Source: Actinomycetes bacterium
GTDB taxonomy: Bacteria > Actinomycetota > Acidimicrobiia > Spongiisociales > UBA5794
Assembly (NCBI GenBank): GCA_023336765.1
Contig: JAMBLL010000045.1
Location: 1-5,712, forward strand
Direction: 5' to 3'
Length of the DNA: 5,712 nucleotides
A program made the position numbers and the translations under genes. Below are positions 1-5,712 of the stretch, piece by piece; the first letter of the stretch is position 1; the number at the start of each line of letters is the position of its first letter. Below the pieces are notes generated by a model. It worked only from the letters and a program-made list of their open reading frames with translations, was not told where the DNA came from and searched no databases.

Positions 1-66
1 CTCCAACAGATCGAAGACGCCCTGGGAATGACCGATGAGGATGGTCCGAAGCTACGGCTCGTCTGA
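1..66 (+). CDS. 3' end of an unidentified gene (C-terminal 21 residues)
   Basis: Frame 1 is open from the window edge to a TGA at 64-66 and reads LQQIEDALGMTDEDGPKLRLV. The other two plus-strand frames hit stops within about 36 bases, so this is the only forward frame that could be a gene tail. The fragment is charged and probably helical. It is far too short to assign to a family, and no function is proposed. It runs in the same direction as the next gene, but 204 bases and a clear promoter lie between them, so it is probably not in the same operon. It could also be chance open sequence. Confidence 0.4.
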   Translation, partial: LQQIEDALGMTDEDGPKLRLV

Positions 67-207
67 TCAGCAGTGACACCCGCGGCGGCATATGGCCGGG
101 CGCGCTCACCCGATGCGGAGAGCGATCGAGCGCAAAGTGACGCATTGCAGGTTCTGCTGCCGATCTGGGCACGGTCAAGCCGCACCTCATCTGTTGCACA
201 AATGGTC

Positions 208-236
208 TTGTTTCACCGAACGCGAAATGATACTAT
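208..236 (+). promoter_or_regulatory. Sigma70-type promoter of the AbiE-like operon
   Basis: A -35-like TTGTTT (208-213) is followed after exactly 17 bp by a -10-like TACTAT (231-236, fits TANNNT). This predicts a transcript start near 243 and a leader of about 28 nt before the GTG at 271. The region is visibly AT-richer than its surroundings. No Shine-Dalgarno sequence is visible before the GTG. The rest of the 67-270 gap shows no credible gene and only weak 4-bp hairpins. The promoter call is from consensus matching only. Confidence 0.55.
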
Positions 237-246
237 TTGTGAAACA
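209..246. promoter_or_regulatory. Inverted repeat over the promoter, candidate antitoxin operator
   Basis: TGTTTCAC (209-216) and GTGAAACA (239-246) are perfect 8-bp inverted copies with a 22-bp spacer. The arm centres are 30 bp apart, about three helical turns, so both would face the same side of the DNA. The left arm covers the -35 box and the right arm covers the predicted transcription start, the geometry of a repressor site. A second inverted pair, CACAAAT (197-203) and ATTTGTG (235-241), overlaps it. AbiEi-type antitoxins are known to repress their own operon by binding inverted repeats in the promoter, so the antitoxin encoded at 271-1338 is the obvious candidate ligand. That link is inferred. 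Confidence 0.5.
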
Positions 247-270
247 CACCCCCTACTGTGGTAGCTGACA

Positions 271-1338
271 GTGAACACACAACCCCCAACGCAGGCCCGG
301 ATTCTTCGCGAGACAGCCGAGGCGATTATCGGATCGCTCCCTTCGCGGTGGTCGGGAAGAGCAGTCGGTGAGCCGACTACTGCTGGCGCTCGAGCCGATC
401 TCCTCATCCGGATCGAGAGTCCGGCAGGGGAAGAACTGCGCCTCGTTCTGGAGGCAAGGCGAGCGCTTGAACCTCGTGAGGTGGAGGCGGCGGCAAGTGG
501 GGCGCGGTCCGTTGCCGCCTTTACCGGCGGCACCCCCGTCATCACTTCGGGCTACCTCTCCCCGCGCACCAGGGACCTTCTCGCGGACGAGGACATAGGA
601 TTCGCCGACACAACCGGGAACATACGTATCGCTTCGGACTCTCCGGGACTGTTCATCCTGATGACCGGCGCACAGCGTGACCCATGGCCACGCACTGAGG
701 GCCTGCAGTCCTTGCGTGGACGAGGCTCATCGCGCGCAGTACGAGCCATCGTCGACTTCGCACCTCCCTTCGGCATCAGAGAACTCGCTGAGCGGTCCGG
801 CGCATCGCCAGCGTCGCTGTCGCGGGTGGTAGGTTTACTCGAACGCGAGGCGTTGGTCGTTCGGGACGGTCGCGGGCCGATCACCGACGTCGACTGGCAG
901 GGCGTGATCCGGCGCTGGTCCGGGGATTACGATCAGCTCCGGTCGAACACCGTCTCTTGGTATCTTGCGCCACGCGGACTCGGCGACCTGCAGCAACGCA
1001 TACCGGGTATCTCCCTCTCTGTAGCAACAACCGGAGCCTTCGCCGCCCAGAAGTTCGACCCTGTCGCCCCGGCGCGATCAGCTGCCCTCTATGTAGCCGA
1101 CCCGGTCGGTGTTGCCGATGCACTCGACCTGCGCGAAACAGACGCCGGTGCCAACGTCATCCTGCTCGAACCGTACGACTCGGTTGTGTTCGATCGCACA
1201 CTCCAGCGCGACGGCCTGACGACTGTGGCTGCGAGCCAGCTCGCCGTGGACCTGCTCACGGGTCCGGGTCGAGAACCGTCACAGGGGGAAGCCATACTGC
1301 AGTGGATGAAAGGAAATGAAAATGTATGGCGCGCCTGA
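271..1338 (+). CDS. AbiEi-like antitoxin / transcriptional regulator with winged helix and N-terminal nuclease-like domain
   Basis: This 355-residue protein is probably the antitoxin and autorepressor of a type IV (AbiE-like) module. Residues about 10-135 have a pattern resembling a PD-(D/E)XK fold: D43, then E61-A-R63 on a beta strand, then a YLSPRT stretch (95-100) and TGNIRI (115-120). The usual lysine is arginine here, so catalysis is doubtful. Residues 155-210 form a winged helix-turn-helix (GIRELAERSGAS, then SLSRVVGLLEREALV). Residues 225-350 resemble the AbiEi C-terminal domain, with the typical 'ASQLAVDLLTGPG' near 321-333. There is no signal peptide or membrane segment, so it is cytoplasmic. 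GTG 271 is the first possible start after an in-frame TAG at 262-264; there is no Shine-Dalgarno sequence. The gene overlaps the downstream nucleotidyltransferase. At 355 residues it is longer than classical AbiEi (about 200-280). It could also be a stand-alone regulator. Family resemblance is from memory of motifs, not a search. Confidence 0.82.
   Translation: MNTQPPTQARILRETAEAIIGSLPSRWSGRAVGEPTTAGARADLLIRIESPAGEELRLVLEARRALEPREVEAAASGARSVAAFTGGTPVITSGYLSPRTRDLLADEDIGFADTTGNIRIASDSPGLFILMTGAQRDPWPRTEGLQSLRGRGSSRAVRAIVDFAPPFGIRELAERSGASPASLSRVVGLLEREALVVRDGRGPITDVDWQGVIRRWSGDYDQLRSNTVSWYLAPRGLGDLQQRIPGISLSVATTGAFAAQKFDPVAPARSAALYVADPVGVADALDLRETDAGANVILLEPYDSVVFDRTLQRDGLTTVAASQLAVDLLTGPGREPSQGEAILQWMKGNENVWRA
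1309..1314 (+). promoter_or_regulatory. Ribosome binding site deciding the start of the nucleotidyltransferase
   Basis: AAAGGA (1309-1314) lies inside the end of the antitoxin gene. It ends 1 nt before the first in-frame ATG (1316) but 7 nt before the second (1322). Normal Shine-Dalgarno spacing therefore favours 1322. It is the only clear ribosome binding site of the window and suggests translation of the second gene by ribosomes finishing the first. Confidence 0.55.
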
Positions 1339-2131
1339 TCCGCTGTATGTCCGCGCTCGGGCAGCGTTGCTCGACGCAACCGAGGCGCTGACCCCATTTC
1401 TCGATGCGATGGTGCTGGTGGGTGCCCAGGCTGTCTATCTACAGGCTGGCGACAGCGATCTTATGGTCGCCGAGTACACGACGGACGCCGATTTCGCCCT
1501 TGATCCGGCCGGGTTGCCCGATAGTCCACTGCTGGAGAGTGCCTTGGAATCCCGCGGCTTCTCGTTGCGGCGAGTGCCGGGAGCCTGGCTAAGCCCTGAC
1601 GGCATTCCGGTCGACTTCATGGTGCCTGAGGAACTGAATGGACCAGGATCTCGTGCGGCACGCCTTGGTGTGCACGGAAAGCGGGTTGCGACGAGGGCAC
1701 GGGGACTCGAAGGTGCGCTCGTAGACAGGGATCGGATGACGGTCAGCGCCCTCGATCCCGACGACAGCCGCTCCGTGGAGTTGTGGGTCGCAGGGCCTGC
1801 GGCGTTGCTCGTAGCGAAAGTAACGAAAATCAGCGAAAGGCTCGGTGGATCCAGAGTCGTCGACAAGGATGCGCTGGATACTCTTCACCTGCTCCGCGCG
1901 ACTCCCACGAACGAGCTCGCGCGCCGGATGATCAAACTCAGGCGCCATGAGCTGTCAGCCGAGGTAGCAGAGGATGCGATTACACAGCTTGAGACGTTGT
2001 TCACGACGGACCGCGCTGACGGCACCGCCATGATTGTCAGAGCCGCTGGCGAAAGCGAGGATCCTGCAACCCTCGCCGCGTCGACAACTGTCCTCACCGA
2101 GGATCTTCTGCAGGTCCTCCGGAGTCTGTGA
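1322..2131 (+). CDS. AbiEii-like nucleotidyltransferase (putative type IV toxin)
   Basis: A 269-residue protein of the DNA polymerase beta-type nucleotidyltransferase superfamily, AbiEii/AbiGii-like. Family members transfer nucleotides from NTPs, in studied cases to tRNA 3' ends, and so block growth. Motifs, numbered from ATG 1322: VLVGAQAVYLQAG (31-43), the glycine-containing substrate motif; TTDADF (53-58), whose D55 and D57 are the expected metal ligands; PVDFMVP (96-102), with D98 as the third acidic residue; then AKVTKISERLG and KDALDTLHLL (165-191), matching the conserved K...R...KD...D helical motif of AbiEii (K166, R178, K182, D183, D186). All key residues look intact, so it should be active. 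An alternative ATG at 1316 adds two residues but sits 1 nt from the Shine-Dalgarno; an in-frame TGA at 1307-1309 excludes anything earlier. It overlaps the antitoxin gene by 17 nt in another frame, indicating one operon. Toxicity and target are inferred. Confidence 0.85.
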   Translation: MYGAPDPLYVRARAALLDATEALTPFLDAMVLVGAQAVYLQAGDSDLMVAEYTTDADFALDPAGLPDSPLLESALESRGFSLRRVPGAWLSPDGIPVDFMVPEELNGPGSRAARLGVHGKRVATRARGLEGALVDRDRMTVSALDPDDSRSVELWVAGPAALLVAKVTKISERLGGSRVVDKDALDTLHLLRATPTNELARRMIKLRRHELSAEVAEDAITQLETLFTTDRADGTAMIVRAAGESEDPATLAASTTVLTEDLLQVLRSL

Positions 2132-2134
2132 GTT

Positions 2135-2153
2135 CCCACCACACGGTGGTGTG
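2135..2153. terminator. Hairpin just after the AbiE-like pair, possible weak terminator
   Basis: CACCAC (2137-2142), loop ACG, GTGGTG (2146-2151) form a perfect 6-bp stem, and C2135-G2153 can pair beyond one mismatch. It starts a few bases after the TGA at 2129-2131, where a terminator belongs. No T-run follows, so it is not a classical intrinsic terminator on either strand. Its near-palindromic form would also suit an operator for the gene at 2221. Confidence 0.35.
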
Positions 2154-2205
2154 CTCGACGTAACGCGTCACGGTATGGGGTGATAGCCGTCAGCCCGCGC
2201 TGCGA

Positions 2206-2211
2206 TACCAT
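2206..2211 (+). promoter_or_regulatory. Possible -10 box for the SEC-C gene, near-leaderless start
   Basis: TACCAT fits TANNNT and would place the transcript start around 2218, almost on the ATG at 2221. No Shine-Dalgarno sequence is visible in the 20 bases before the ATG, consistent with a leaderless mRNA as is frequent in actinomycetotes. No convincing -35 box is seen 16-18 bp upstream (ATAGCC at 2183-2188), so the call is weak. Confidence 0.25.
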
Positions 2212-2220
2212 TGCACGACG

Positions 2221-4698
2221 ATGATCCCTGACTTCAGCCGTTCCACACCCGCCGAACGCACCCTTCTCGAAGGGGTGTGGACGATCCTGGCCGATGGTCC
2301 CCTGCCCATCGACGAATTGACCACTCGCTGTCGCGCAGCGGGTCTTCTTGACAGCCTTGTTCCCGATCGGTTCATGGACGACGATACAGCCATGGATGGC
2401 ATCGTCATGTGGGCACCCGGAATCTGGACCTCCGATGACGATGTCACACGTCGGCTCGATCACCTCATGGACGGCGCGATCTTCACCCATCGCCTCACCG
2501 AACGGGAGATCACCTCAGGGGCTGTGAAGGTCGAACCCGATCTGACCATCCTCGACCGGGACGTCGAAGACTTCTACCGCACCCTGGTGCTCCCCGAAGG
2601 TGGCGAACTCGAGGTCTTCTGCATCGGTCCGGACGGTGAAATGACCGAGCCCACCCTCAGGGGACCCGAGGGGTGGCTCGACGGGTTCTCGGCGGGAGAT
2701 CTTGTTGTGTTCGTCCGCGGTTCAGAGGGTCAGGTCACTGTCGAACGGGCCACAGACGTCGGAGACGGTGCCGAAGAATCGGAGGCCATCAACTCCTACT
2801 TCCTCAGTCGTCGCAGGGACAAGCATGCCGGATTCGACATGGTGCCGATCCTGGTCGAGGTGATGATGTCGAATCCCGCTTTGTTCCGTAGCCCTGTGGC
2901 TCCGATCTCTGACCTTCTCGAAGCCCGCGGCTTGGAGTCACACCGCGGATTGATCGGACAGGTTGACGGCGACTGGCTTCATCCCGGCCTCGTCACGGCC
3001 CTCGAAAAGCGGGCGATGATCGCACGAACCTACGGTTTCAGCGACTGTTGCGAGGAGGCGTTCAACGTTGCACTCGAGACGTGGACCGACTTCAGCGTCG
3101 ACGGCACACGATCCGGGGATCCGCGTTCGGTCGTCACTGCACTCGGTCACAGCCATGTTGCGGACGCTTTCGGCGACTGGCTGTTCGGCATGGGCGGCGG
3201 TTCCGAGGTGTTCGAGGAGTACCTCACGGACCTCGCGACACGCACCGGGCAGCGTGGCGCGCCTGCCCTGTACCTGCTGTCCCGCACCAAACTCCACAAC
3301 GGAGACGGCCCAGGTGCGCAGGCCGCGGCACGGGGCGCAGTCGATCTCGACCCAGATCATCTGCCGGCAACGGCGATGCTCGGCTTGTTCGCAACGATCA
3401 GCGGTGACGGCAGGGAAGCCCTGAGGTTGCTGCGCAGGGCAGACCCTGAGAACCTTGAAGTTGAGCTCCTTGCCAAGATGTTCGAGCCGTACGAAGGTAC
3501 CAGCCGCAACGACCCGTGCCCATGTGGTTCGGGTCGCAAGTACAAGGTGTGTTGTGCCGTCGATCCTCGCCCAGACGGGTCACAGCGAACCCATTGGCTG
3601 ACCCGCAAAATGTTCCTCTTTGCCACCTTGCCCGAGCGGCTCGACAGGATCTGGATTCTGGCTCAGATCGCTGCTGAGGTCGACGAACGCAACGCCGACG
3701 TGGACCTCGACACAATGCCCGAAGACCCGTTCTTTCTGGACCTCGCCACGTTCGAGGTTGTCGGGGACTTCAGCGACGAGTGGGGACCCCTGCTTCCACA
3801 GGATGAACGCGACATCGTCGATCTGTGGGCTCTAAGCGATCTGCGGCTCTGGGAGGTGACGGACGCCCCCGCGGATTCGCTCGTGCAGCTGCGTGACACC
3901 GTGACCGGCGATACGGTCACGGTCTTCGACGTTCTCGCCTCGGAGGTCCTTCGCCAGGGTGACTACATCCTCACACGGGTGGCGCCCTCATTCGGTGTCG
4001 ATCGCATGCTCACCTCTCCCGTGAGGGTGGATCTGCGCAATCGCGAATCCCTTTTGGAACTTCTCGACTCGTCTCCGACGGCTGCCGATTTCGCCGAGTG
4101 GTACGGATGGGTGACCGCCCTTCCACGATTCACCACGACGGAGGGACACGACATGGTGATCTGCACCGTGCGCTGCCAGCCAACGTCGACGACCTGGGAC
4201 GAGGTCGAGGCCGCCCTCGATGCTCAACACGAACGGGATGACGACACGACGTGGCATGCCACGTTCACCAACGACAAGGGCCAACGGATGCTGCGGGCCA
4301 CGATGCGCAGGGAGGGCAACGAGCTCGTCGTCGAGACGTTGTCTGAGGAGCGGATGCGCGCCGTTCTCGAGGCGTTACCGGTGATGGACATCAACGAGGA
4401 GTCCCAGTTCCCGGTTTCGTCACCGCGCGACATCGAAGCGATGGCCGGTGACATGGGGGAGCTTGAACCTCCACCGCCCGAGGTCGCAGAGTTCCTGGCT
4501 GAACACATGGCCAGGTTGGAGGACGAGTGGCTCGACGAGCAGATACCTGCGCTTCAGGGCCTGACTCCGCGCGAGGCCGCTGCAGACCCGACGCGCAGGG
4601 AGGACCTCATCGCCCTCCTCAACTCGTTTGACGGCTTCGGACGTCAGGATGGCACCTTCGACGTCGACCGCCTGCGGCGAGAGCTCGGACTGATCTGA
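2221..4698 (+). CDS. Large SEC-C zinc-motif protein with TPR-like helices, function unknown
   Basis: An 825-residue soluble, acidic protein. Residues about 8-110 look helical and may be a degenerate winged helix (ERTLLEGVWTILADGPLPIDEL). Residues 346-420 contain two TPR-like helical pairs (ALYLLSRTKLHNGDGPGAQA, then AVDLDPDH, then a second unit). A SEC-C motif follows at 429-445, RNDPCPCGSGRKYKVCC, with zinc ligands C433, C435, C444 and C445 in the C-x-C-x8-C-C pattern, all present. Residues about 450-720 are an alpha/beta region I cannot name; it includes a likely OB- or SH3-like strand segment (VQLRDTVTGDTVTVFDV, 555-571). Residues 768-803 carry WLDEQIPALQGLTPREAAADP. SEC-C motifs occur at the C-terminus of SecA, where they bind SecB and ribosomes, and in many unrelated proteins. 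ATG 2221 is the first start after an in-frame TAA at 2161-2163, with no ATG, GTG or TTG between. It lies 89 bases after the AbiE-like pair, on the same strand. The gene call is secure; the biochemical role is unknown. Confidence 0.9.
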   Translation: MIPDFSRSTPAERTLLEGVWTILADGPLPIDELTTRCRAAGLLDSLVPDRFMDDDTAMDGIVMWAPGIWTSDDDVTRRLDHLMDGAIFTHRLTEREITSGAVKVEPDLTILDRDVEDFYRTLVLPEGGELEVFCIGPDGEMTEPTLRGPEGWLDGFSAGDLVVFVRGSEGQVTVERATDVGDGAEESEAINSYFLSRRRDKHAGFDMVPILVEVMMSNPALFRSPVAPISDLLEARGLESHRGLIGQVDGDWLHPGLVTALEKRAMIARTYGFSDCCEEAFNVALETWTDFSVDGTRSGDPRSVVTALGHSHVADAFGDWLFGMGGGSEVFEEYLTDLATRTGQRGAPALYLLSRTKLHNGDGPGAQAAARGAVDLDPDHLPATAMLGLFATISGDGREALRLLRRADPENLEVELLAKMFEPYEGTSRNDPCPCGSGRKYKVCCAVDPRPDGSQRTHWLTRKMFLFATLPERLDRIWILAQIAAEVDERNADVDLDTMPEDPFFLDLATFEVVGDFSDEWGPLLPQDERDIVDLWALSDLRLWEVTDAPADSLVQLRDTVTGDTVTVFDVLASEVLRQGDYILTRVAPSFGVDRMLTSPVRVDLRNRESLLELLDSSPTAADFAEWYGWVTALPRFTTTEGHDMVICTVRCQPTSTTWDEVEAALDAQHERDDDTTWHATFTNDKGQRMLRATMRREGNELVVETLSEERMRAVLEALPVMDINEESQFPVSSPRDIEAMAGDMGELEPPPPEVAEFLAEHMARLEDEWLDEQIPALQGLTPREAAADPTRREDLIALLNSFDGFGRQDGTFDVDRLRRELGLI

Positions 4699-4980
4699 AT
4701 CGAGTTCTGTCGATGTTCGTTGTGACGGACATTCGGGTTGTTCATGCCTCCTTGGACTCTTCCCAGGCCGAATTGTTCGGCCAAGCGAACAATCGCATTG
4801 ACTTTCCGAAGGCGTTGATCCCGCAATATCATCCTCGATTCCGCGTCGAGCGGTACCTCGGCGATCTCGAGTCGATCGGTTATGGCGCTGACACCACTCA
4901 TCACGACAGACGCAGGCCCTGCAGCCGCATCCCCAGCAGCCGAGCAGACCGGAGTTTGGGTCCGATGCTCCACGATGCTT
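4699..4980. other. Intergenic region between convergent genes, lower GC
   Basis: This stretch separates the SEC-C gene from the convergent oxidoreductase gene. By hand count 4741-4860 is about 55% G+C, clearly below the flanking coding DNA. It contains the hairpins at 4766-4793 and a small palindrome, GCAGGCCCTGC (4912-4922). Two opposing open frames cross it (a 107-codon plus-strand frame from ATG 4713 and a 109-codon minus-strand frame from GTG 4973). Neither matches a family I recognise or has a good ribosome binding site, so neither is called as a gene. Confidence 0.5.
4766..4793. terminator. Pair of mutually exclusive hairpins, candidate bidirectional terminator
   Basis: GGCCGAA (4766-4772), loop TTG, TTCGGCC (4776-4782) is a perfect 7-bp stem. 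Overlapping it, ATTGTTCG (4772-4779), 6-nt loop, CGAACAAT (4786-4793) is a perfect 8-bp stem. They share bases 4772-4782 and cannot form together. The position 68 nt after the SEC-C stop and about 190 nt after the convergent gene's stop suits transcription termination for both strands. No T-run follows either stem, which weakens the call; many GC-rich actinomycetotes do without one. Confidence 0.45.
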
Positions 4981-5712
4981 CTATATGTGCTCGAGGACTC
5001 CAGGTAGCTGTGCGAGGATGTCCTCGGCGTAGGTGACGACCGGCCTTCCGCCTTCTCCGACCTTGAGCGGTGTCCGGTGGAACCCGTGGAAGGTGATCAT
5101 GCCTCCCGACAGCGAAGCCGCATCGTCGAATCCGCTCTGTGTGAGGACACGGTACGCGATGTAACTGCGGAAGCCGGATCGGCAGTAGGTGTACACAGGA
5201 CGATCCTTGGGGATCTCGTCGAGCCTGGCCCGCAACTCGGTGTAGGGGATGTTGATGGAGCCAGCGACGTGCCAGTGGTCGTACTCGACCGGGGTGCGCA
5301 CATCGAGGATCGTCACGGAATCTGCACACGCCGGGTAGTCCTCGGCATACCAGAGGACGAGATCGCCTGCCAGCAGGTTCGACGCCTGGAACCCGATCAT
5401 GTTCACCGGGTCTTTTGCAGAACCGTACGGCGGTGCGTACCCGAGTTCGAGGTGCTCAAGATCGTAGACGGTCATCCCGGCCTGCAAAGCGACCGACAGG
5501 ACGTCGATGCGTTTGTCGACTCCGTCCCACCCGAGAACCTGGGCACCGAGCAACGCCCCGTCGTCAGGGGAGAACAACGCCTTGATGGTGAGCGGTGCGG
5601 TGCCCGGGTAGTACTCGGCATGACCGTTCTGATGTGTGTACACCTTGCGAAATTCGATGCCGTCACGGATCAGGTCAGTCTCGGTCATGCCGGTCCCACC
5701 AGCGGTCATGTC
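4981..5712 (-). CDS. C-terminal part of a CoA-disulfide-reductase-like flavoenzyme fused to a rhodanese domain (partial)
   Basis: The frame stays open to the window edge, so the visible 243 residues are the C-terminal part of a protein probably around 550 residues long. The ATG at 5709 is an internal methionine. Numbered from it, residues 1-107 are the dimerisation domain of the FAD-dependent pyridine nucleotide-disulfide oxidoreductases: TGMTETDL, EYYPGTAPLTIK, LLGAQVLG, KRIDVLSVALQAGMT, YAPPYGSAKDPVNMIGF. The tyrosines at 33 and 91 are 58 apart, the spacing of the two active-site tyrosines reported for Staphylococcus aureus CoA-disulfide reductase. After a short linker, residues about 120-215 are a rhodanese domain: ILDVRTPVEY, then the active-site loop CRSGFR with catalytic Cys176, then GGM. 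Such fusions reduce CoA disulfides, polysulfide or persulfide using NAD(P)H. The FAD- and NAD-binding domains and redox cysteine lie outside the window, so the exact substrate cannot be set. Stop is TAG (4983-4981). Confidence 0.92.
   Translation of the reverse strand, partial: DMTAGGTGMTETDLIRDGIEFRKVYTHQNGHAEYYPGTAPLTIKALFSPDDGALLGAQVLGWDGVDKRIDVLSVALQAGMTVYDLEHLELGYAPPYGSAKDPVNMIGFQASNLLAGDLVLWYAEDYPACADSVTILDVRTPVEYDHWHVAGSINIPYTELRARLDEIPKDRPVYTYCRSGFRSYIAYRVLTQSGFDDAASLSGGMITFHGFHRTPLKVGEGGRPVVTYAEDILAQLPGVLEHI

Noticed and set aside
86..98. CGGC-ATATG-GCCG hairpin after the first partial gene
   Set aside because: The stem is only 4 bp with no T-run, too weak to call a terminator in GC-rich DNA.
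73..264. 63-codon plus-strand open frame in the first intergenic region
   Set aside because: It begins at a GTG without a ribosome binding site, runs through the promoter and operator of the next gene, and its translation is low-complexity without domain features.
255..272. ACTGT-N12... ACAGT inverted repeat near the GTG start (arms 255-259 and 268-272)
   Set aside because: The arms are only 5 bp, expected by chance; the 209-246 repeat is longer and better placed.
1885..2490. 201-codon minus-strand open frame
   Set aside because: It lies antisense across the 3' end of the nucleotidyltransferase gene and the 5' end of the SEC-C gene, both well supported by motifs. Its translation shows no recognisable domain; it is a GC-rich shadow.
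2938..3360. 140-codon minus-strand open frame inside the SEC-C gene
   Set aside because: It is fully antisense to the TPR-like region, has no motif, and is explained by codon bias of the plus-strand gene.
4912..4922. GCAGGCCCTGC palindrome in the convergent intergenic region
   Set aside because: As a hairpin it leaves only 4 bp around a 3-nt loop; it is short enough to be chance and has no associated feature.
1..5712. CRISPR array, tRNA, rRNA, insertion sequence or attachment site
   Set aside because: I looked for regularly spaced repeats, cloverleaf-like sequences, transposase motifs and long terminal repeats and saw none.

Overview
The window comes from a GC-rich bacterium, most likely an actinomycetote. 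The points in favour are strong G/C preference at third codon positions, starts without a Shine-Dalgarno sequence (GTG at 271, ATG at 2221, both compatible with very short or leaderless mRNAs), and protein types common in that phylum. Genus cannot be read from the sequence. I see no rRNA, tRNA, CRISPR array, insertion sequence or integrase.

Layout, left to right. Positions 1-66 hold the last 21 codons of an unidentified gene. A 204-base gap follows, carrying a good sigma70-type promoter (TTGTTT, 17 bp, TACTAT) flanked by an 8-bp inverted repeat. It drives two overlapping genes (271-1338 and 1322-2131) that look like an AbiE-type (type IV) toxin-antitoxin pair: a 355-residue DNA-binding AbiEi-like antitoxin with an unusual N-terminal nuclease-like domain, then an AbiEii-like nucleotidyltransferase. 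A hairpin sits just after the second stop codon. Next is a large gene (2221-4698) for an 825-residue multidomain protein with TPR-like helices, a central SEC-C zinc motif and a C-terminal 'PALxGLTPREA' segment. A lower-GC intergenic stretch (4699-4980) carries two mutually exclusive hairpins. It separates this gene from a convergent minus-strand gene, cut by the window edge, for the C-terminal part of a CoA-disulfide-reductase-like flavoenzyme fused to a rhodanese domain.

How they work together: the first pair is a self-contained, probably autoregulated module. The inverted repeat over its promoter is where the antitoxin would be expected to bind, and the overlap suggests coupled translation. 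The SEC-C protein has its own upstream region and may be an independent gene. The oxidoreductase-rhodanese gene belongs to redox and sulfur metabolism and is oriented away from the others. The most interesting parts are the antitoxin's architecture with its operator, the SEC-C protein's layout, and the alternative hairpins at 4766-4793.
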